Origin: Trichoplax adhaerens
Taxonomy: Eukaryota; Placozoa; Uniplacotomia; Trichoplacea; Trichoplacidae
DNA length: 64,000 bases
NCBI RefSeq assembly: GCF_000150275.1
Contig: NW_002060949.1
Location: 2,725,836-2,789,835, forward strand
Reading direction: 5' to 3'
Shown: one piece after another, positions 51,859 through 64,000 of the stretch
Position numbering within the stretch: the stretch's first letter is position 1
Layout of the letters: every line of letters begins with the position of its first letter
Made by a program: the position numbers and the translations under genes
The notes under the pieces: generated by a model
Told to the model about the DNA's origin: nothing
The model's input: the letters and a program-made list of their open reading frames with translations, nothing else
The model's database searches: none

Positions 51859-54800
51859 TTTTTACCCTTGATAGTATTTCTTATCGTGATTGCCACAAAA
51901 TACCGAAATAGTTAAGATTGAATTTATCAATAATAAAATAAATGAAAAATATCAGTTAATCTTGAAATTTATACTGGACGCAAGTTAAGTTATACTAAAG
52001 AGTTTCAATTTTATATTTCAAGTAACAAAATTCCAATGGCAATGCCACAGCGTCTTTTGAGACTACGTCCAAATAATTCGATGATTAGTAGGGTTTATAC
52101 CGAGGAAATCTTTCAATCTGTAAATGTTTCAAGCAAATTCTAGATGTAATAAGAATTGAACTATTACTTAGAGTATCGAAATCAACGTTAGCCAGGTATT
52201 CAAAGACAAAACCACCCTACAGTTGTAGCTCATTAATAATGATGCAGGCTCGATCAGAAATGGAAGTCTTATATCGCTTTCACGAGAATTATTAATAGCG
52301 TCTAGCTTTGATACAATAAGCGTATATAATTAATGATGGGTTGTCTTCGTAGAATAGATGATATTGATTCAATAACTGAGGTGATGTAAGTTGGTATACA
52401 AAACGATAAGATCATCTAATAGTCTGAGATTTACACATCAAACAAGCTTATGAAATCACTAGGCTGAATTTATCCTTTTTTAGAACATGATCTTTTTCTT
52501 CTTAATAATGTTTTGTTCTTTTTCAACTTGTACTCAATAGTCGCAGATGTTGGTCAGTAACGTCTCCAATTTATCATTTCAGGTAGTCATATCATTAATT
52601 AATAATCAAACTTTTATTTATGTCATGTATATTAACTACAATGATGACATCACCGTTATGTTTTGTCTTATTACCAAATAACAATAGCGATTGATTCATT
52701 AGTTAATAACTTGAACAATTCAATTGTCTTCTATTGTTAGATTGGAAGGCACCAAGTGTTGTAGAGAGGATAGCAATCACTCAGCCCAATCTATACGCAA
52801 TGCTATAATCGCTGGCAAGTTATAATTAATCAGTACATTTTTCACGTAGTTTAATAGGCAACTACCGTGACCTCTCTTTCATTGAATCAAAACCAACGGT
52901 ACTACCCACTTAATTGGCTGAAGGAGGCATTCATTTACATCGACATTTTTTATTGATATTTGTTAATATTGATTAACTAATTATATGGATACTGACCCCT
53001 CAAGTTGAACGGTTAGTGGAGAAAATATACAGTTGATTAGACACGCCCGAATAATGACAGATTTTTGTTATTCATATGTTCATCGATTGCGCCGCTATCC
53101 AAACGATTTTCTCATCGTCGATTGAAATAGTTGTTGTTAGGTCTTATTTTAATTGATAAATGTCTATTTCATACTTATTCTATATTTACTTAATCAATCC
53201 AATACTTTTAAACCTTCCTCATTATGGTAAATTTATGGAATGTGCCCTATTGAATTCGGTTAAAGTTTACGCAATAGTAGCAGATAAATCACAAATACTA
53301 ATTATATTATAATTGATATTTATATACCCTAATGGCGAACTAAGCTCAGACTTAATGCACTAAGTAGTAGTTTCAGTATTGGGTCTATAAATTGATAGAA
53401 AGACTTGCAATATTGTTCATAAAAATAACTAGTTGTCAACGGATTCTTAGATATTTATCCATATATCTTGCCAAATCAAAAAGAGATTATAATTTAATGC
53501 CAGCATTGTTAGATAAACAGATTTCTGGTAATGGCCAATAAATTATAAATTCATTTCCTTTACACAGATACCCCAGATTTAATTGCAATCTGGTATTTTT
53601 GTTCCATCGGATGTTAATTACCCTAGTTTTCGTATTACGACTGGAATACAAAAATAAGGAAGCTACTTATAAACGTAATAGAGCATACAATTTTATTCTT
53701 AACTCTTATTGTCACTAATGATTTCATTAAATAGCAAAGATAAAAAATTACATTCTTATACTAAAGATATTAATAACAATATTCTAGAACTACTTGGATG
53801 TGCGCTTATCTGGTAATACTTCTATCCATACCTATTTTACCGATTTAAAAACACGATAATCTCGTAGTAATTTTTCAAACAGACATGAGTATGATAAGTA
53901 GCTGAAGTTACTATCGTAAATCATATCTATTATAGTACTAATTTACATAGGAATATTGATAACTGTAGGATAATTGCACAGAGGAAGCATTATTTATTCC
54001 AATGACGATTATTAATGATCAGTTAAGTTACAATTAATCACATCATGTAGACTTAAACAAGTGAGATGGCTTTAATTTCTTATTAATGTTAGCATGCGCA
54101 TATTATATTCCTTTTCTATAGCCAGCTTGAAAAATTTTATACTATTCGTTGGCATTCTTGAACTAGCAGCAATAGGATCGTCCATGATCAAATTTCTTAC
54201 GGTAGAATTTAAACTTCTTTTTCATATATTTTTATTTAACAAACTTTGTCTCATAAGATCAATTCCAAATATTCTAGGCCATTTATAGATTAAACTAAGA
54301 TATAGTTTTTATAATTGTTAATGATATTGTTTATATCGAGCTTGTACTGCATTAAAATGATTATCTTTGACAAATTTGAGGCTCATTTGTGATGCTTTGC
54401 TTTACAAACTATTTAAACAGTTTTAATTGAAGGTACAGTTCGGTAACTATGTATATTTAGTCGAGGTATCTTGCAATAGTAAATTTACCTTGCTGTTCTT
54501 GCTAATAATATAGGTCTCAATAATACATAATTAATATCACATTGCCACAACCAAGGTTATGACACAAAGGGATAATATGAAATACGTAAGTGCGCTTTTC
54601 CTTTATTGATCTAGCAAATCTACCACGTAGCTATTGATTATAACTACCCTTCTAATACTTCTTTCAGTCCTGATATTATTGGTACTACTCTATTATTCCA
54701 CGGATAATTCTTTGATCAACGCGTGCAACTTTACATTTAACTAGCTATTATAGCTCAATTCAGCATCATTCAACTAGTCAATTACTCAAATCGGTACTAT

Positions 54801-57577
54801 TTATTTATTTATTTATGAATAATCCCTAATACACAGGACTTACATCTTTCACTTAATAAACAAATTATGCGATATAAATCTGTTATTGTCACACACATAC
54901 TGTATATTCGAGTCTGTGAACAACGGTACAATGTTTACTTGCACTTCTTAAAATATGTCGATCGTAAAATATTGATGGTTATTAAGAAGGGCACTATTAA
55001 TTATTTTGAAATATATCACTAACCAGTATCATCAGATAAACCCACAAATCATCTTGTTCCATACAAAACAAGAAGTCATGAATTTCGTCTGTGTACTTTG
55101 ATGATACCTATACTATGTAATCACACTATTAAGGTATTATAACCAACTTATATTTCAGTTTGATGAGATATCCAGCTGATTTTAACTCGTAAATAGTCAT
55201 TTTAAAAACAACGTGCTGATTCTAAAATATAATATCGTAATGTTTATTCGTAAAAATTTTATTCTACCATTCTTCTTCGTATTCATAATTATTGACGTAA
55301 ACTAAGTATAATATTTTATTTTATACGTCATAATCAACTTTTAGATAGAAAAATAAAATATGTAATAGTTAAAGATCGTTTTAATTTAATTCCATTGCTG
55401 TCATCCATGACGGTTATCGAATAAGCCTTCACACAATTCGTTTATTTGGTTCTCTTTTGTATCTCATGTATTGTAATGAAGGCTTTTAAATGTATTAAGA
55501 CTTCGTGGGTGAATTAATTCTTTATATATTAATACATACTTTAGGATAATGTATAATTTATACGATAAAAATACATAGCAATATGTCTAAGCGACAACAG
55601 AATAGTTAGTTCTATTCACGAATAACTCGGTAAACTCTAACGAGACGGCATCATGTCTAATTTTCTAAATCATTCTAAATCATTATAAATATTAAAAATG
55701 AACCCTACTGCAGCATCGTGATAAGTGATGATAATTTCAACCGATACTTAGTATCTTCCTTTATAAAGTATTAATCCTTCACCTCTGTCACGCGTCACAC
55801 CCTCGATATTTCTGATATTTCTAATGAGGAAATATTAATAATTTAATTTATATATTAAATTTGAAGCAATCTTATTAATATCTGCTATACTTATCTGCAA
55901 GAACTGTTAATTACAGTACAAGTTCTACCAGTCTGTCCGAAAAGATACTTATTATACAAGGGTTTAATCAGTTACTAATAACTGTCGAATACTGTTGTGA
56001 TTTTCTGACTTATTTGATATCTTTCACTATCCTTCGGTTCATTTAGTATACTGGATAAATATTAGAAATTAAATGGCCGATATCTTTATTAATTTAAATT
56101 GGATTATTAGTTAGATATTAGGTTAATAACGTATGTTTTCATAAGCTTACAGAGTTACTGTACTGTATTCGGTAACAATAACCTGATGTACTGTACAGTA
56201 TAGTACTACTAGTATTAAACGGACTGTAGAAAATTGTCTTACTTTTGCAGTTGTTGATATTTACCATTTCCGTTAGCAAGTGGTTGACTTATCTTGAATG
56301 CCTTCCTGATAGATTAAGTTCTATAATGATTAATAATTTTGTTTCCATCACCTTCAATTGTTGCTTTTATTTTGTATAATACGTTTGATGTACTGTACAT
56401 CACCACACTGAATATTGTAATTTAAAATTGATAAATACTAAATGAATAATGAATTTTATCTGAAATAAATAGATTTGGGATAATAAAATAACAACATTGT
56501 TATGCTCTTTTAATATACCGTAGTCTATTCTTATTAGTAGTAGTTAGGCCAGGTATGCATGTAGAATTGTGGGGACGTAAATTGGCGAAGCACGACAATA
56601 TGGCGATATCGTACAGCCGGTACGGTACTGATTAATTATAAATTAGACAATACCCGTACATTTAATTTAAAACAATAATGGGACTTTATTACTACTGCGA
56701 TTTTAATCATTATAGCGCCCATTTAACGTGCTGATTAATCTATCACATTCTATATACCTATTAAATTTATAAATCGAAAATCTATTTAATTTCGTATAAA
56801 TGCCTTTAGATACGGTACGTCAATAACATCTAGGCGGTCTACGACCATTATAACACTAGCTTTCTCTCCGAATACTATATGAACACCGGCTATGCTGCAC
56901 CAGCATACGTGTAAGCAGAACTCTCTTGCCAATTATTCGAAGGGAAATATTTCATTACGAGACAGTAAATTGATCTCGAAAGTAACGGTATCAGAATTAA
57001 TGCGTTATGATTACCAATAGTGTTCGAATAAAGGCTACATAGTAATAGTCCAATACACTAGGATTATGAAGGCATGGAATACGATTTTTATCAACTGATG
57101 GTACGATTTAGAATAAAATCCCTTCATTGATTTGAAATATTGGCTACGGTATTTTGGATGTAATAATATAGGGGTAACCCTATCCCCAACATTAGCAGGG
57201 CCTTCACTGAATATATTTACCAAAACGATATAAAATTATAAAACTTAGAAACAGATCTGTTAAGGCCACATATGCAGTATACTAAGGATTCAATGATGCT
57301 AACCTAATTATTCGAAAAATTTTATCAGATATCGGTCTTGAACCATTGAAATTGTATCATCTGCTGACATGTCGACCGTTACTATCAGAGCTTCCCAAGG
57401 TAAATTCCCAACATCATTAAATTATCAATTTAAAATTTCATATCCCTTTTATCTAAACAATATTTCATAATATCATTCTTTCCGTTAATAGTCCAGACTA
57501 ATCCTTTTGCTATCTAACGATTTCCGGATGATTTGAAAACGTCATAAAATCAAATAAAATTACAGATAAAAGTCGAT
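51859..57577. other. Intergenic DNA without a recognised gene
   Basis: About 5.7 kb between the PRRT-like gene and the 3' end of eS7. A CCAAT-containing stretch near 52030-52050 may belong to the PRRT-like promoter. Open frames at 54094-54288 (plus) and 57035-57223 (minus, VNIFSEGPANVGDRVTPILL) have no known relatives I can name. Palindromic TACTGTACAG words appear at 56185-56200, and GATGTACTGTACATC at about 56387-56401. Confidence 0.45.
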
Positions 57578-57583
57578 TTTATT
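57578..57583 (-). terminator. Polyadenylation signal AATAAA of the eS7 gene
   Basis: Minus-strand AATAAA about 31 bases past the eS7 stop codon. The short 3' untranslated region is normal for ribosomal protein genes. Confidence 0.6.
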
Positions 57584-57613
57584 TGCAGATAGACAATTTA
57601 CATATTGTAAAAA

Positions 57614-59736
57614 CTAATCGTCCTTGTGGAACTCAAAATGTACGTCCTTGCCAGTTAATCTTTTATAAGCTGCAACAAATGCTTCTTTCTATTGAGTAAA
57701 ACATACAGAACAGTATATTATTTACACATTAGTTTTAGAACATACAAAGTAATAGCCAAAACTTGGTCTTACCTTATGTTCTAAATTTTGTCGTTCCTTT
57801 TCTTCCAAATATCTACAATGCACGTAACAAAAATGTTACTTACTTTACAGTCTTCAAGCAATTACACATACCTTATATACTGTTGAAAACATCAAATCAC
57901 TTACACTTTAATTAGCCTTGATCCGTCAATACGAACTAATGTTCGTTTTCCTATAATTTCTGAAGGGAATACCAAATCCTCCAAGATTGAATCATGCACA
58001 GCCGTAAGAGTTCGGCTGGTAAATAAACATATTAGCAACTCATTAATTTCTCGCTGTTAAACTTGACGTGCGTTGCAAAGGTGCCAAGTGTAGAATTACA
58101 TAAGAGCAGTTGACTACTCACCTTCTAGGCCTTGGCTGCTTACTTTTCCTTTGCTTTCTCGTAGGCTTTTTAAGGATACGACGCTATGAGGTAACAAATA
58201 CATAACATAAGCAACTATAATTCACTTAAATCTCCCACTTGATAACATAGCTACATAACAATTTACGTCATTAGCTGATGTACTACTATCCAATTATAAT
58301 TACCTGAGCAACGATTACAACAGAGCTACCAGAGAACTTCTTTTCTAACTCACGAACTAAACGAGGCTGTACGAATTGAAAAAAAAATCATGGACATCAT
58401 GTTAATAACATCAAGTTAAGAGCACTAATCACTCTAGCCCAGCAATGGCAATACAGCATCTATACCGACAATATATACGGGTAATAACTTTATCATTACC
58501 TGGATAACTTGAAATGAACGCAACTGAGGAAAAGGTACAGAAATAATGATAGCTTTCTTGTTTAGCACATCAATTTCCTAAAATAGCATAAATATTGTGT
58601 ATTAGAACCTATTAATCTTTGCTTAAAGAATAATCTGTATATTATAGTTCAATATATATATCTAACCTTAGCTGCAGAAATCTGTAATTCTCGAAGTTGG
58701 TTTTTCAAATCGGAATTCAGTTCCAGCTCAAGAATTGCCTAATGTTTACATATGGTTAACAAGTATTAGGACTGATAGCTTCTGAAAGCTACGTTAAATC
58801 GAATAACAGTCCTTCTGTTAGAAACTGGCTAAATCTAACATTATATTACTTTACGCATGAAATCATTTCTGATTCGTAGTTAAACGACAGGCTGTGATAA
58901 TTTACAAATGGATTTGCCTTTTCAAAACGACAAGTCAAGCCTTTCAGTATATTAAGGGAACGGTTTGTTACGATAGCTAAGTTGATACTGTAATATTGTA
59001 AAGATTTCATACATTACACATTTAGTTTCGCTAATAGCAAACAACCCTTGAACTAGTACAGATTGAATGCCATTACTCCGTTACTATTGCAAGTTGCAAC
59101 ATGGGGCACTATACAATAATAAGGTTATGATGAACCCTAAATAGCAATCTAGCAGCCTATTTATAAGTACAGTACGAAGTAAACCTTACGTTGACTACGA
59201 TTTACTCATGGTAAGTAGAGATTCATGGCCTAATCAGAGACCATTAGTTCCTGGCCTAATTCAAAGTCGATAGGCGTAGTGCGGGTCTCAGTCTATCGTT
59301 GACTGAATATACAAGGGCAACTATCACTCATTTTTTATTTTGTCTTTAAAGCGATCTATTGACGCTATCCATAGCGATCTCCGTTCTCTTAATACTTGAA
59401 AATCTGGTTGAGTTGGCATCCTAGCAAACTGCCATCAAATCAATGTAATCTTACTAGCAAACATATTCTACTGTAGTAGTCTATCAACATCTTCCTTCTT
59501 GATCAGTTTGAGCGGTATGATCGATGATGTAAAAATCGGCGTATTATGACTGTTTCGTTGACCTATTTTTATCTCTCTACCTAGCTTTGGATGCTATCCA
59601 AGATATAGCACAAAGTTCCTTATAAAATAGAACAGCAAATTAATGTCATAGCCTACAGTACCTGAGCAACAGACTGCTCGAACTCATCGGGTTGTTCGTT
59701 ATTGGGCTTGAGGATTTTGGCTGCGGCTGACAACAT
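57614..59736 (-). CDS. RPS7: 40S ribosomal protein eS7
   Basis: Component of the small ribosomal subunit, needed for processing of the 18S rRNA 5' part. Eight coding exons, all in phase: 59736-59662, 58738-58667, 58577-58500, 58366-58304, 58183-58122, 58015-57905, 57812-57773 and 57688-57614; 191 aa against 194 in human. Recognisable stretches in order are [63 protein letters not shown], the basic [50 protein letters not shown] and the terminal [11 protein letters not shown]. The start is fixed by homology. A noncoding first exon with a TOP-like start lies upstream. I looked in the introns for intron-borne snoRNAs and saw no clear box C/D or H/ACA pair. The GTAC repeat block begins about 90 bases upstream of the likely transcription start. 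Confidence 0.97.
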
Positions 59737-59750
59737 GATGGCGTTGACTA

Positions 59751-59953
59751 CCTATTCATATTCAACAAGACGTATATAAGAAAATTTTAAATCATCCAAC
59801 TACAATCGATGGATAATCTCAAGTGAAATTAATGTTAAAATTATTTTGTAGTAAAAAGGGATGGATATGATGCCCCAAATAGCAGTAGGATGAAATTGTT
59901 AACGACATGCTAAAAAATGCTCATACCTTTTTCGGATCGCCACAAGGAAAGAG
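59751..59953 (-). promoter_or_regulatory. Probable noncoding first exon and leader intron of eS7
   Basis: On the minus strand CTCTTTCC (59953-59946), a terminal-oligopyrimidine-like start typical of ribosomal protein mRNAs, is followed by GTGGCGATCCGAAAAAG and the donor GTATGA (exon end 59927). GAATAG|GTAGTC gives an acceptor whose exon starts at 59751, 15 bases before the ATG. About 50 bases upstream of the TOP-like start, GCCAATC (complement near 60000-60006) is a CCAAT box. Confidence 0.5.
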
Positions 59954-60039
59954 AACGAACGACCACAATGCCTTGAGTAAGTAGGAAAAGGTTGGTCACG
60001 ATTGGCGCAGGCGTATTCCTTGCCGCACGTGCAAAATTT

Positions 60040-60745
60040 GACGAGTGTACTGTACACAGTCAGTACAGTACCGTACAGTACAGTACTGTGTACTGTACTG
60101 TACGTACTGTACATGATTAGAACAGTACAGTACTGTACTGTACAGTACTGTAGTTTCCGCCTTTCCGGTACAGAAAGTACACCAATACTGCGTATAACAC
60201 AGAACAGTATAGTACAGTGTACAGTGTATAAGTTACAGTACACATACTGTAGCCCACGATATACAGTACTGTACACTGTAGTGCGTTGTGATACTCTAAT
60301 GATGCTTTAACGCATAATTAGTAGTTTCCGCCTTTCCGGTATAGAAAGTACACCAATACTGTCTGTAGGACTGTATCTACTGTACTGAACAGTACAGTAC
60401 TGTAGTCCACGACATACTGTACACTGTAGTGCGTTGTGATACTGTTAATGGTGCTACAAGTACACGTTGTACTGTACAGTAGTCTCAATAGGTAGTATAA
60501 TTACATGATGCCGGAGACTAATGTACAGTACAGTACAGTACAGCACAGTACAGTACAGTACTGTACAGTACAGTACATACTGTACTGTACACTCACACAG
60601 TACAGTACCCTGGGTGTCTCATAAAAAATCTACGATGATTGAAGTTATACTGTATTAGTACTGTACAGTACATACTACGGTACACGAACTACAGAATTGT
60701 ACCGGTACTGGTACTGTACCTAACGGACTTACAGTACTGTACAGT
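60040..60745. repeat. Dense GTAC / TACTGTACAGTA palindromic repeat block
   Basis: About 0.7 kb built largely from overlapping self-complementary words such as TACTGTA, TACAGTA and GTACTGTACAGTAC. The densest parts are 60045-60150 and 60520-60610, where (ACAGT)n and (GTACA)n phases alternate. Because every word is its own reverse complement or nearly so, either strand can fold on itself. Long frames on both strands here (for example 59899-60276 minus, 60002-60310 plus) are by-products full of Tyr/Val/Thr/Cys and are not genes. It is sited between the eS7 promoter and the receptor gene. Confidence 0.9.
60151..60455. repeat. Two tandem copies of a non-palindromic ~150-170 bp unit inside the GTAC block
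   Basis: TAGTTTCCGCCTTTCCGGTA followed by AGAAAGTACACCAATACTG starts at 60151 and again at 60322. The far end of the unit, CACTGTAGTGCGTTGTGATACT, recurs near 60273 and 60422. Copy 2 is shorter by about 23 bases. The two copies differ at only a few positions, so the duplication looks recent. Confidence 0.85.
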
Positions 60746-61847
60746 AATAAAGTTTCTCTTCTCTGAAACAGTTCTCTCTCGTCTCAGTCTAGAAGTAGAA
60801 AGACATACTGTAGCATTGCAGTTAGGATTAGAACATGTCGTGCATATGTCATACTGTAGAGTTAAGAAAATCTCGATGGTCATACAGCATACACTAGTAT
60901 ATACGAGTATAGAACAGGAATTGGTAGAAATCTGTATGTTATCCATTTTCTGTATTTAAACCTACTGTATGATTTAACGTTCGACAGAAGATGAAACTAC
61001 AGGGCATACTATAATTTTACAGTACAACTGTAGACTGCATTTCTCTTCAATATTATTCAAACATGATGACAATCAAAACTAGGGAGTTCATTATTTTCAG
61101 TATTGCAATTTTTAAAGATAATAAAAGATTGGTTACGAAATGGTCTTCTACTGTATTACTGTACATTCATTCAATTCACATGACAACAAAGTTCCATTAA
61201 ATTTGAATGTGATACCAAACAATAGTTTAATGATGATCATGACTTGATGAATTCGTAAAAATATCGATAAACATAGAAAAATTGATTTTTATATAGATCC
61301 ATCAAACAGTAAAATCAATTTGTTTAGAAATTATTAGGATATTACAAGTAGCACTATCAACAGAACAATACAATAAGCTCCATTATATATCATATATAGA
61401 TTTATGGGTATATATATAATACATTGACTAAATAAACTGGCATTGAAATACAATGCGTTTGGTGCACTGTAAATAGTTCATACAATAATATTTTAATTTG
61501 GATGTCAAAGTGTGTCGCAATGAATATCGGTGAATTGGATTGAAATATAAAAATCGATGGCTAAATTTCAGCAATAACAGTATTCATATCATACGGTATT
61601 GTATGCGATACATTACAATCAATGATCATATCTTCAGGTTGATATGTACGTACACTACTGCAGCTAAGGTGGCATTGGGATAAGTTTTCCTTATAAATGT
61701 TTCTTAAGCCTGTTCAATAATATCCAGATATTATCGAATACACCGGTTAAATATTGAAAAAATTAGTTGAAATCTAGTCCATTGTTAATAGTATCATTCC
61801 GTAAGAGTTGGTGATATTCACAAATGCTATTATGACATCGTGACTTT
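60746..61847. other. Spacer between the GTAC block and the receptor gene's 3' end
   Basis: AT-rich, with scattered TACTGT words up to about 61170. It contains the 3' untranslated region of the minus-strand receptor gene next to 61847. No AATAAA is obvious close to the stop and there is no coding exon. Confidence 0.45.
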
Positions 61848-63982
61848 TCAAGCCTTTCCATGGCTTAAGGAGCTGTCACTATCTTTTCTAATCATTTCTT
61901 CACGTGTTTCTTCCTGCGTTAAAAAAAATCATAATGGAACATTCTATTATCAGGCCCACGTTTATTACTTTATTTATCCAAGATATTTAACTATTTATCG
62001 ATATAATTTAAACTTTTTTATACAAATTATTATACGGATTTCATCAATGAATATCGTGTTACATATGCATCAATTCTGCAATCGAATTGCATAGTGAATC
62101 CTATAGCAGCATTTGATAATGATTATATCAACTTACCGTGGACAATGTCTTCGAATTGATATCGTCTAGAATAGCATTACATAAAAGATAAATACAATTT
62201 AAATTTCTCATTCATCAAGTAGTCATAAACCCAAGCAAGATACTTTGTAGCTTCAGAAATAATGATGAAATGATTATCAAGTATGAAGATTTTTGGTCTA
62301 TACAGCACCTTAATGTTTTTAATATAGATTATGATGCTATCAGCACTTTAACAATTACCTGATGAAAAATAATCACTAGGAGCTACTTTTGCTCGGCTAC
62401 GAGAACCTAGGTTCTTCTGTTTATTTCGCTTCATAGTCTAATTTTGAGAAAGTCGTACATAAAAATAAGATAACTATTATAATTAATTAGTTTATCCAAA
62501 GTTAATAAAAATTTTGTTTAGTAATTAAATTTATTAGACAGCCTTAATACAGAAAATGTGTACATATTGATGCTGTTAAAATAATTTTGAATTAAAACCT
62601 TCAACGGTGATCCTGAGCTGCTGGACTCATAACTAAATTTATTCGATTGGCGTGCTAATTTCGATTTAATCTGTAAAGAGTTCAATTATAGTTTTATAGA
62701 GGGTATTTTTTAAGCTATTAAATTGATAGGAAGTAATGTTAACCTCTGAATTGAAGCAGCAGTGAAAGAGGAAAAAGAAAAATCCCTGTGAAATAACAAG
62801 AAAATACCGCGTTAGTTCAAAATAGGAATAATTTGCTCTTACATGTACGTTTCTTATCTACATTAGATACTAGCTAATGTATAAGTACGAAACTTAGCTA
62901 CTTTACCTGCAAGCCGTTAAAGATCACAAAGATGTAACTAAAGACAATAGTATTACTATCCACTGATAACAGACCAAATAGCCAAGTCAGACCCAATAAA
63001 GGTAAAAGAACAGTAACTGCTCTGAGGCTAGATCTACGAATACGAAAGATATTGCTTAGTTATGATAAAAACTTTATGTTGTGGACTTTTATTTAAATTG
63101 TCTAGATACATAAACGAAGACTAGTAATAAATGAAGCCTTACTTGAAGCTTTTCCAGTGGCCTTGGTTCTTTTGAACAATTTGAAACTTAGCCTTACCAA
63201 CAACAATTCTCACCACAGTAGCCAATATCAATGTATTTATCTTTAGAAGGTAAGTAAGTAAAAATCAGATTCTAAAAGCACACGCTATTGCAGAAAGAAT
63301 AACTCTGAAATTGCTATCATAATAATATGTTTTCATTAAAGCGACATAATTCAAGTAGAATATAGCAGACTTACTGAAATTATGACTATAGCTGGGGCAA
63401 CAAATGCCCAAATCAATCCGTTTTTGACGGATAACCAACACCTAGACAAGAGAAGAATATAGACATTATTACTACGAAAATAAGTAAACCATTCATTTCA
63501 TAAATAACATTAATTTAAATGAGGCGCATGTCGAATTGTACTTTCTCTATATTCTGTAGTATCGCAATATCATTTAACTTACACGCTATTTGTTCCGTAA
63601 TCTTGATGTCTAACAGCAACAGATATAATGGTAATGATAAGTGGAATACCTATTAGAGGATAATACAAGCATCTATTTTAATAAATGACTTAGTTAGTAC
63701 TTCTATATACTCTTCTAAGATTAAAACTGTTAAATTTTGTTACTGATTTTTAATCACAAGGGTATTTGTTTTAAAGAATAAAATATCATTAAGATCTCTC
63801 TGCATGTTCGTATATAAATTTATATGCTTACCCCATCCAAGAGAGTAATATATAATTGTTTTAGATTTGGTCTCAAATACTGTTACTATTTGGAAGTAAA
63901 GATGTATGCCTTCAACTAACATCCATGAAAAGATCGCAAGAAAGAAAAAGTGTTGATAGATAGCTAAAAATTTGCATGGCAC
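61848..63982 (-). CDS. Adhesion-type G-protein-coupled receptor, C-terminal part (5' end beyond window)
   Basis: Ten exons in phase: 63982-63832, 63649-63583, 63441-63375, 63240-63143, 63033-62907, 62785-62744, 62670-62599, 62437-62359, 62165-62137 and 61913-61848 (TGA); 265 aa. They encode TM3 (FFFLAIFSWMLVEGIHLY), TM4 (YSLGWGIPLIITIISVAV), the second extracellular loop with its Cys-Trp (VCWLSVKNG), TM5, TM6 (RAVTVLLPLLGLTWLFG) and TM7 (FSYIFVIFNGLQGFFFFLFH). These are signature stretches of adhesion (B2) receptors. The TM3 cysteine at the start of the first exon would pair with the loop Cys. The tail is about 100 residues, basic then Ser-rich, ending SSLSHGKA; I see no PDZ or arrestin motif I can name. 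The GAIN domain, GPS and TM1-2 must lie to the right of 64000, so the ligand and subfamily cannot be told. Confidence 0.93.
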
Positions 63983-64000
63983 CTATAGAGAGAATTCATT

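Noticed and set aside
57325-57350. tRNA-like B box (GGTTCAAGACC on the minus strand)
   Set aside because: No matching T-stem, A box or acceptor stem can be folded around it.
58739-59661. Possible intron-borne snoRNA in eS7 intron 1
   Set aside because: Ribosomal protein introns often hold snoRNAs, but I could not find paired C and D boxes or a box H/ACA fold on the minus strand.
59899-60310. Long open frames on both strands over the GTAC block
   Set aside because: Products of short-period repeats lacking stop codons; low-complexity Tyr/Val/Thr translation on either strand.
1-64000. CRISPR arrays, bacterial operons or Shine-Dalgarno signals
   Set aside because: The spliced animal-type genes make these inapplicable, and no regularly spaced direct repeats of that type are present.

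Overview
The window reads as nuclear DNA of an animal: AT-rich, intron-rich, with animal-type gene families. These include a three-MBT-repeat protein with FCS finger and SAM domain, an adhesion-type 7TM receptor, a MAK/ICK kinase, a NEK6/7-type kinase, a Rab10-type GTPase and ribosomal protein eS7. Splice sites are standard GT-AG, often GTAAGT or GTAAT donors. Low GC, moderate gene density, no recognisable retroelements and simple ancestral-looking genes would fit an early-branching animal such as a placozoan. That assignment is inference, not proof.

Layout: (1) a Rab10-like gene on the minus strand (482-4637, 8 exons). (2) A mostly empty stretch with a decayed ~178-bp tandem array (about 5.45-5.99 kb) and a dense promoter-like motif cluster (10.35-10.44 kb). 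(3) A MAK/ICK-type kinase on the plus strand (coding 12943-16979, 12 exons), which the cluster probably serves through a leader intron. (4) Its convergent neighbour, an L3MBTL-type chromatin reader on the minus strand (18750-22144, 12 exons). (5) About 16 kb with no confident gene but two doubtful exon-like patches (26.6 and 28.3-28.7 kb). (6) A NEK6/7-like kinase in one coding exon (38801-39685, plus). (7) About 11 kb without a recognisable gene, holding a perfect 24-bp-arm hairpin at 47.9 kb. (8) A single-exon 7TM protein resembling the membrane core of PRRT3/PRRT4 (50818-51858, minus). (9) Ribosomal protein eS7 (57614-59736, minus, 8 coding exons plus a probable noncoding first exon). (10) A remarkable block of GTAC/TACTGTACAGTA palindromic repeats just upstream of eS7 (60.04-60.75 kb). 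(11) The 3' part of an adhesion-GPCR gene (61848-63982, minus), whose 5' part lies beyond the right edge.

The genes look like unrelated neighbours, not a functional cluster. For the multi-exon genes I rebuilt every exon by hand from conserved protein sequence and splice sites. The reading phase closes at every junction, giving predicted proteins of 205 aa (Rab), 571 aa (MAK), 731 aa (MBT), 191 aa (eS7) and a 265-aa C-terminal fragment (receptor). At least three genes seem to have a leader intron ending a few bases before the start codon. I found no convincing tRNA, rRNA, CRISPR array or intact transposon. The most interesting non-coding signals are the paired RFX-type X-boxes with ZNF143/NF-Y-like sites upstream of the ciliary-type kinase, the GTAC repeat block at the eS7 promoter, and the 47.9-kb hairpin.
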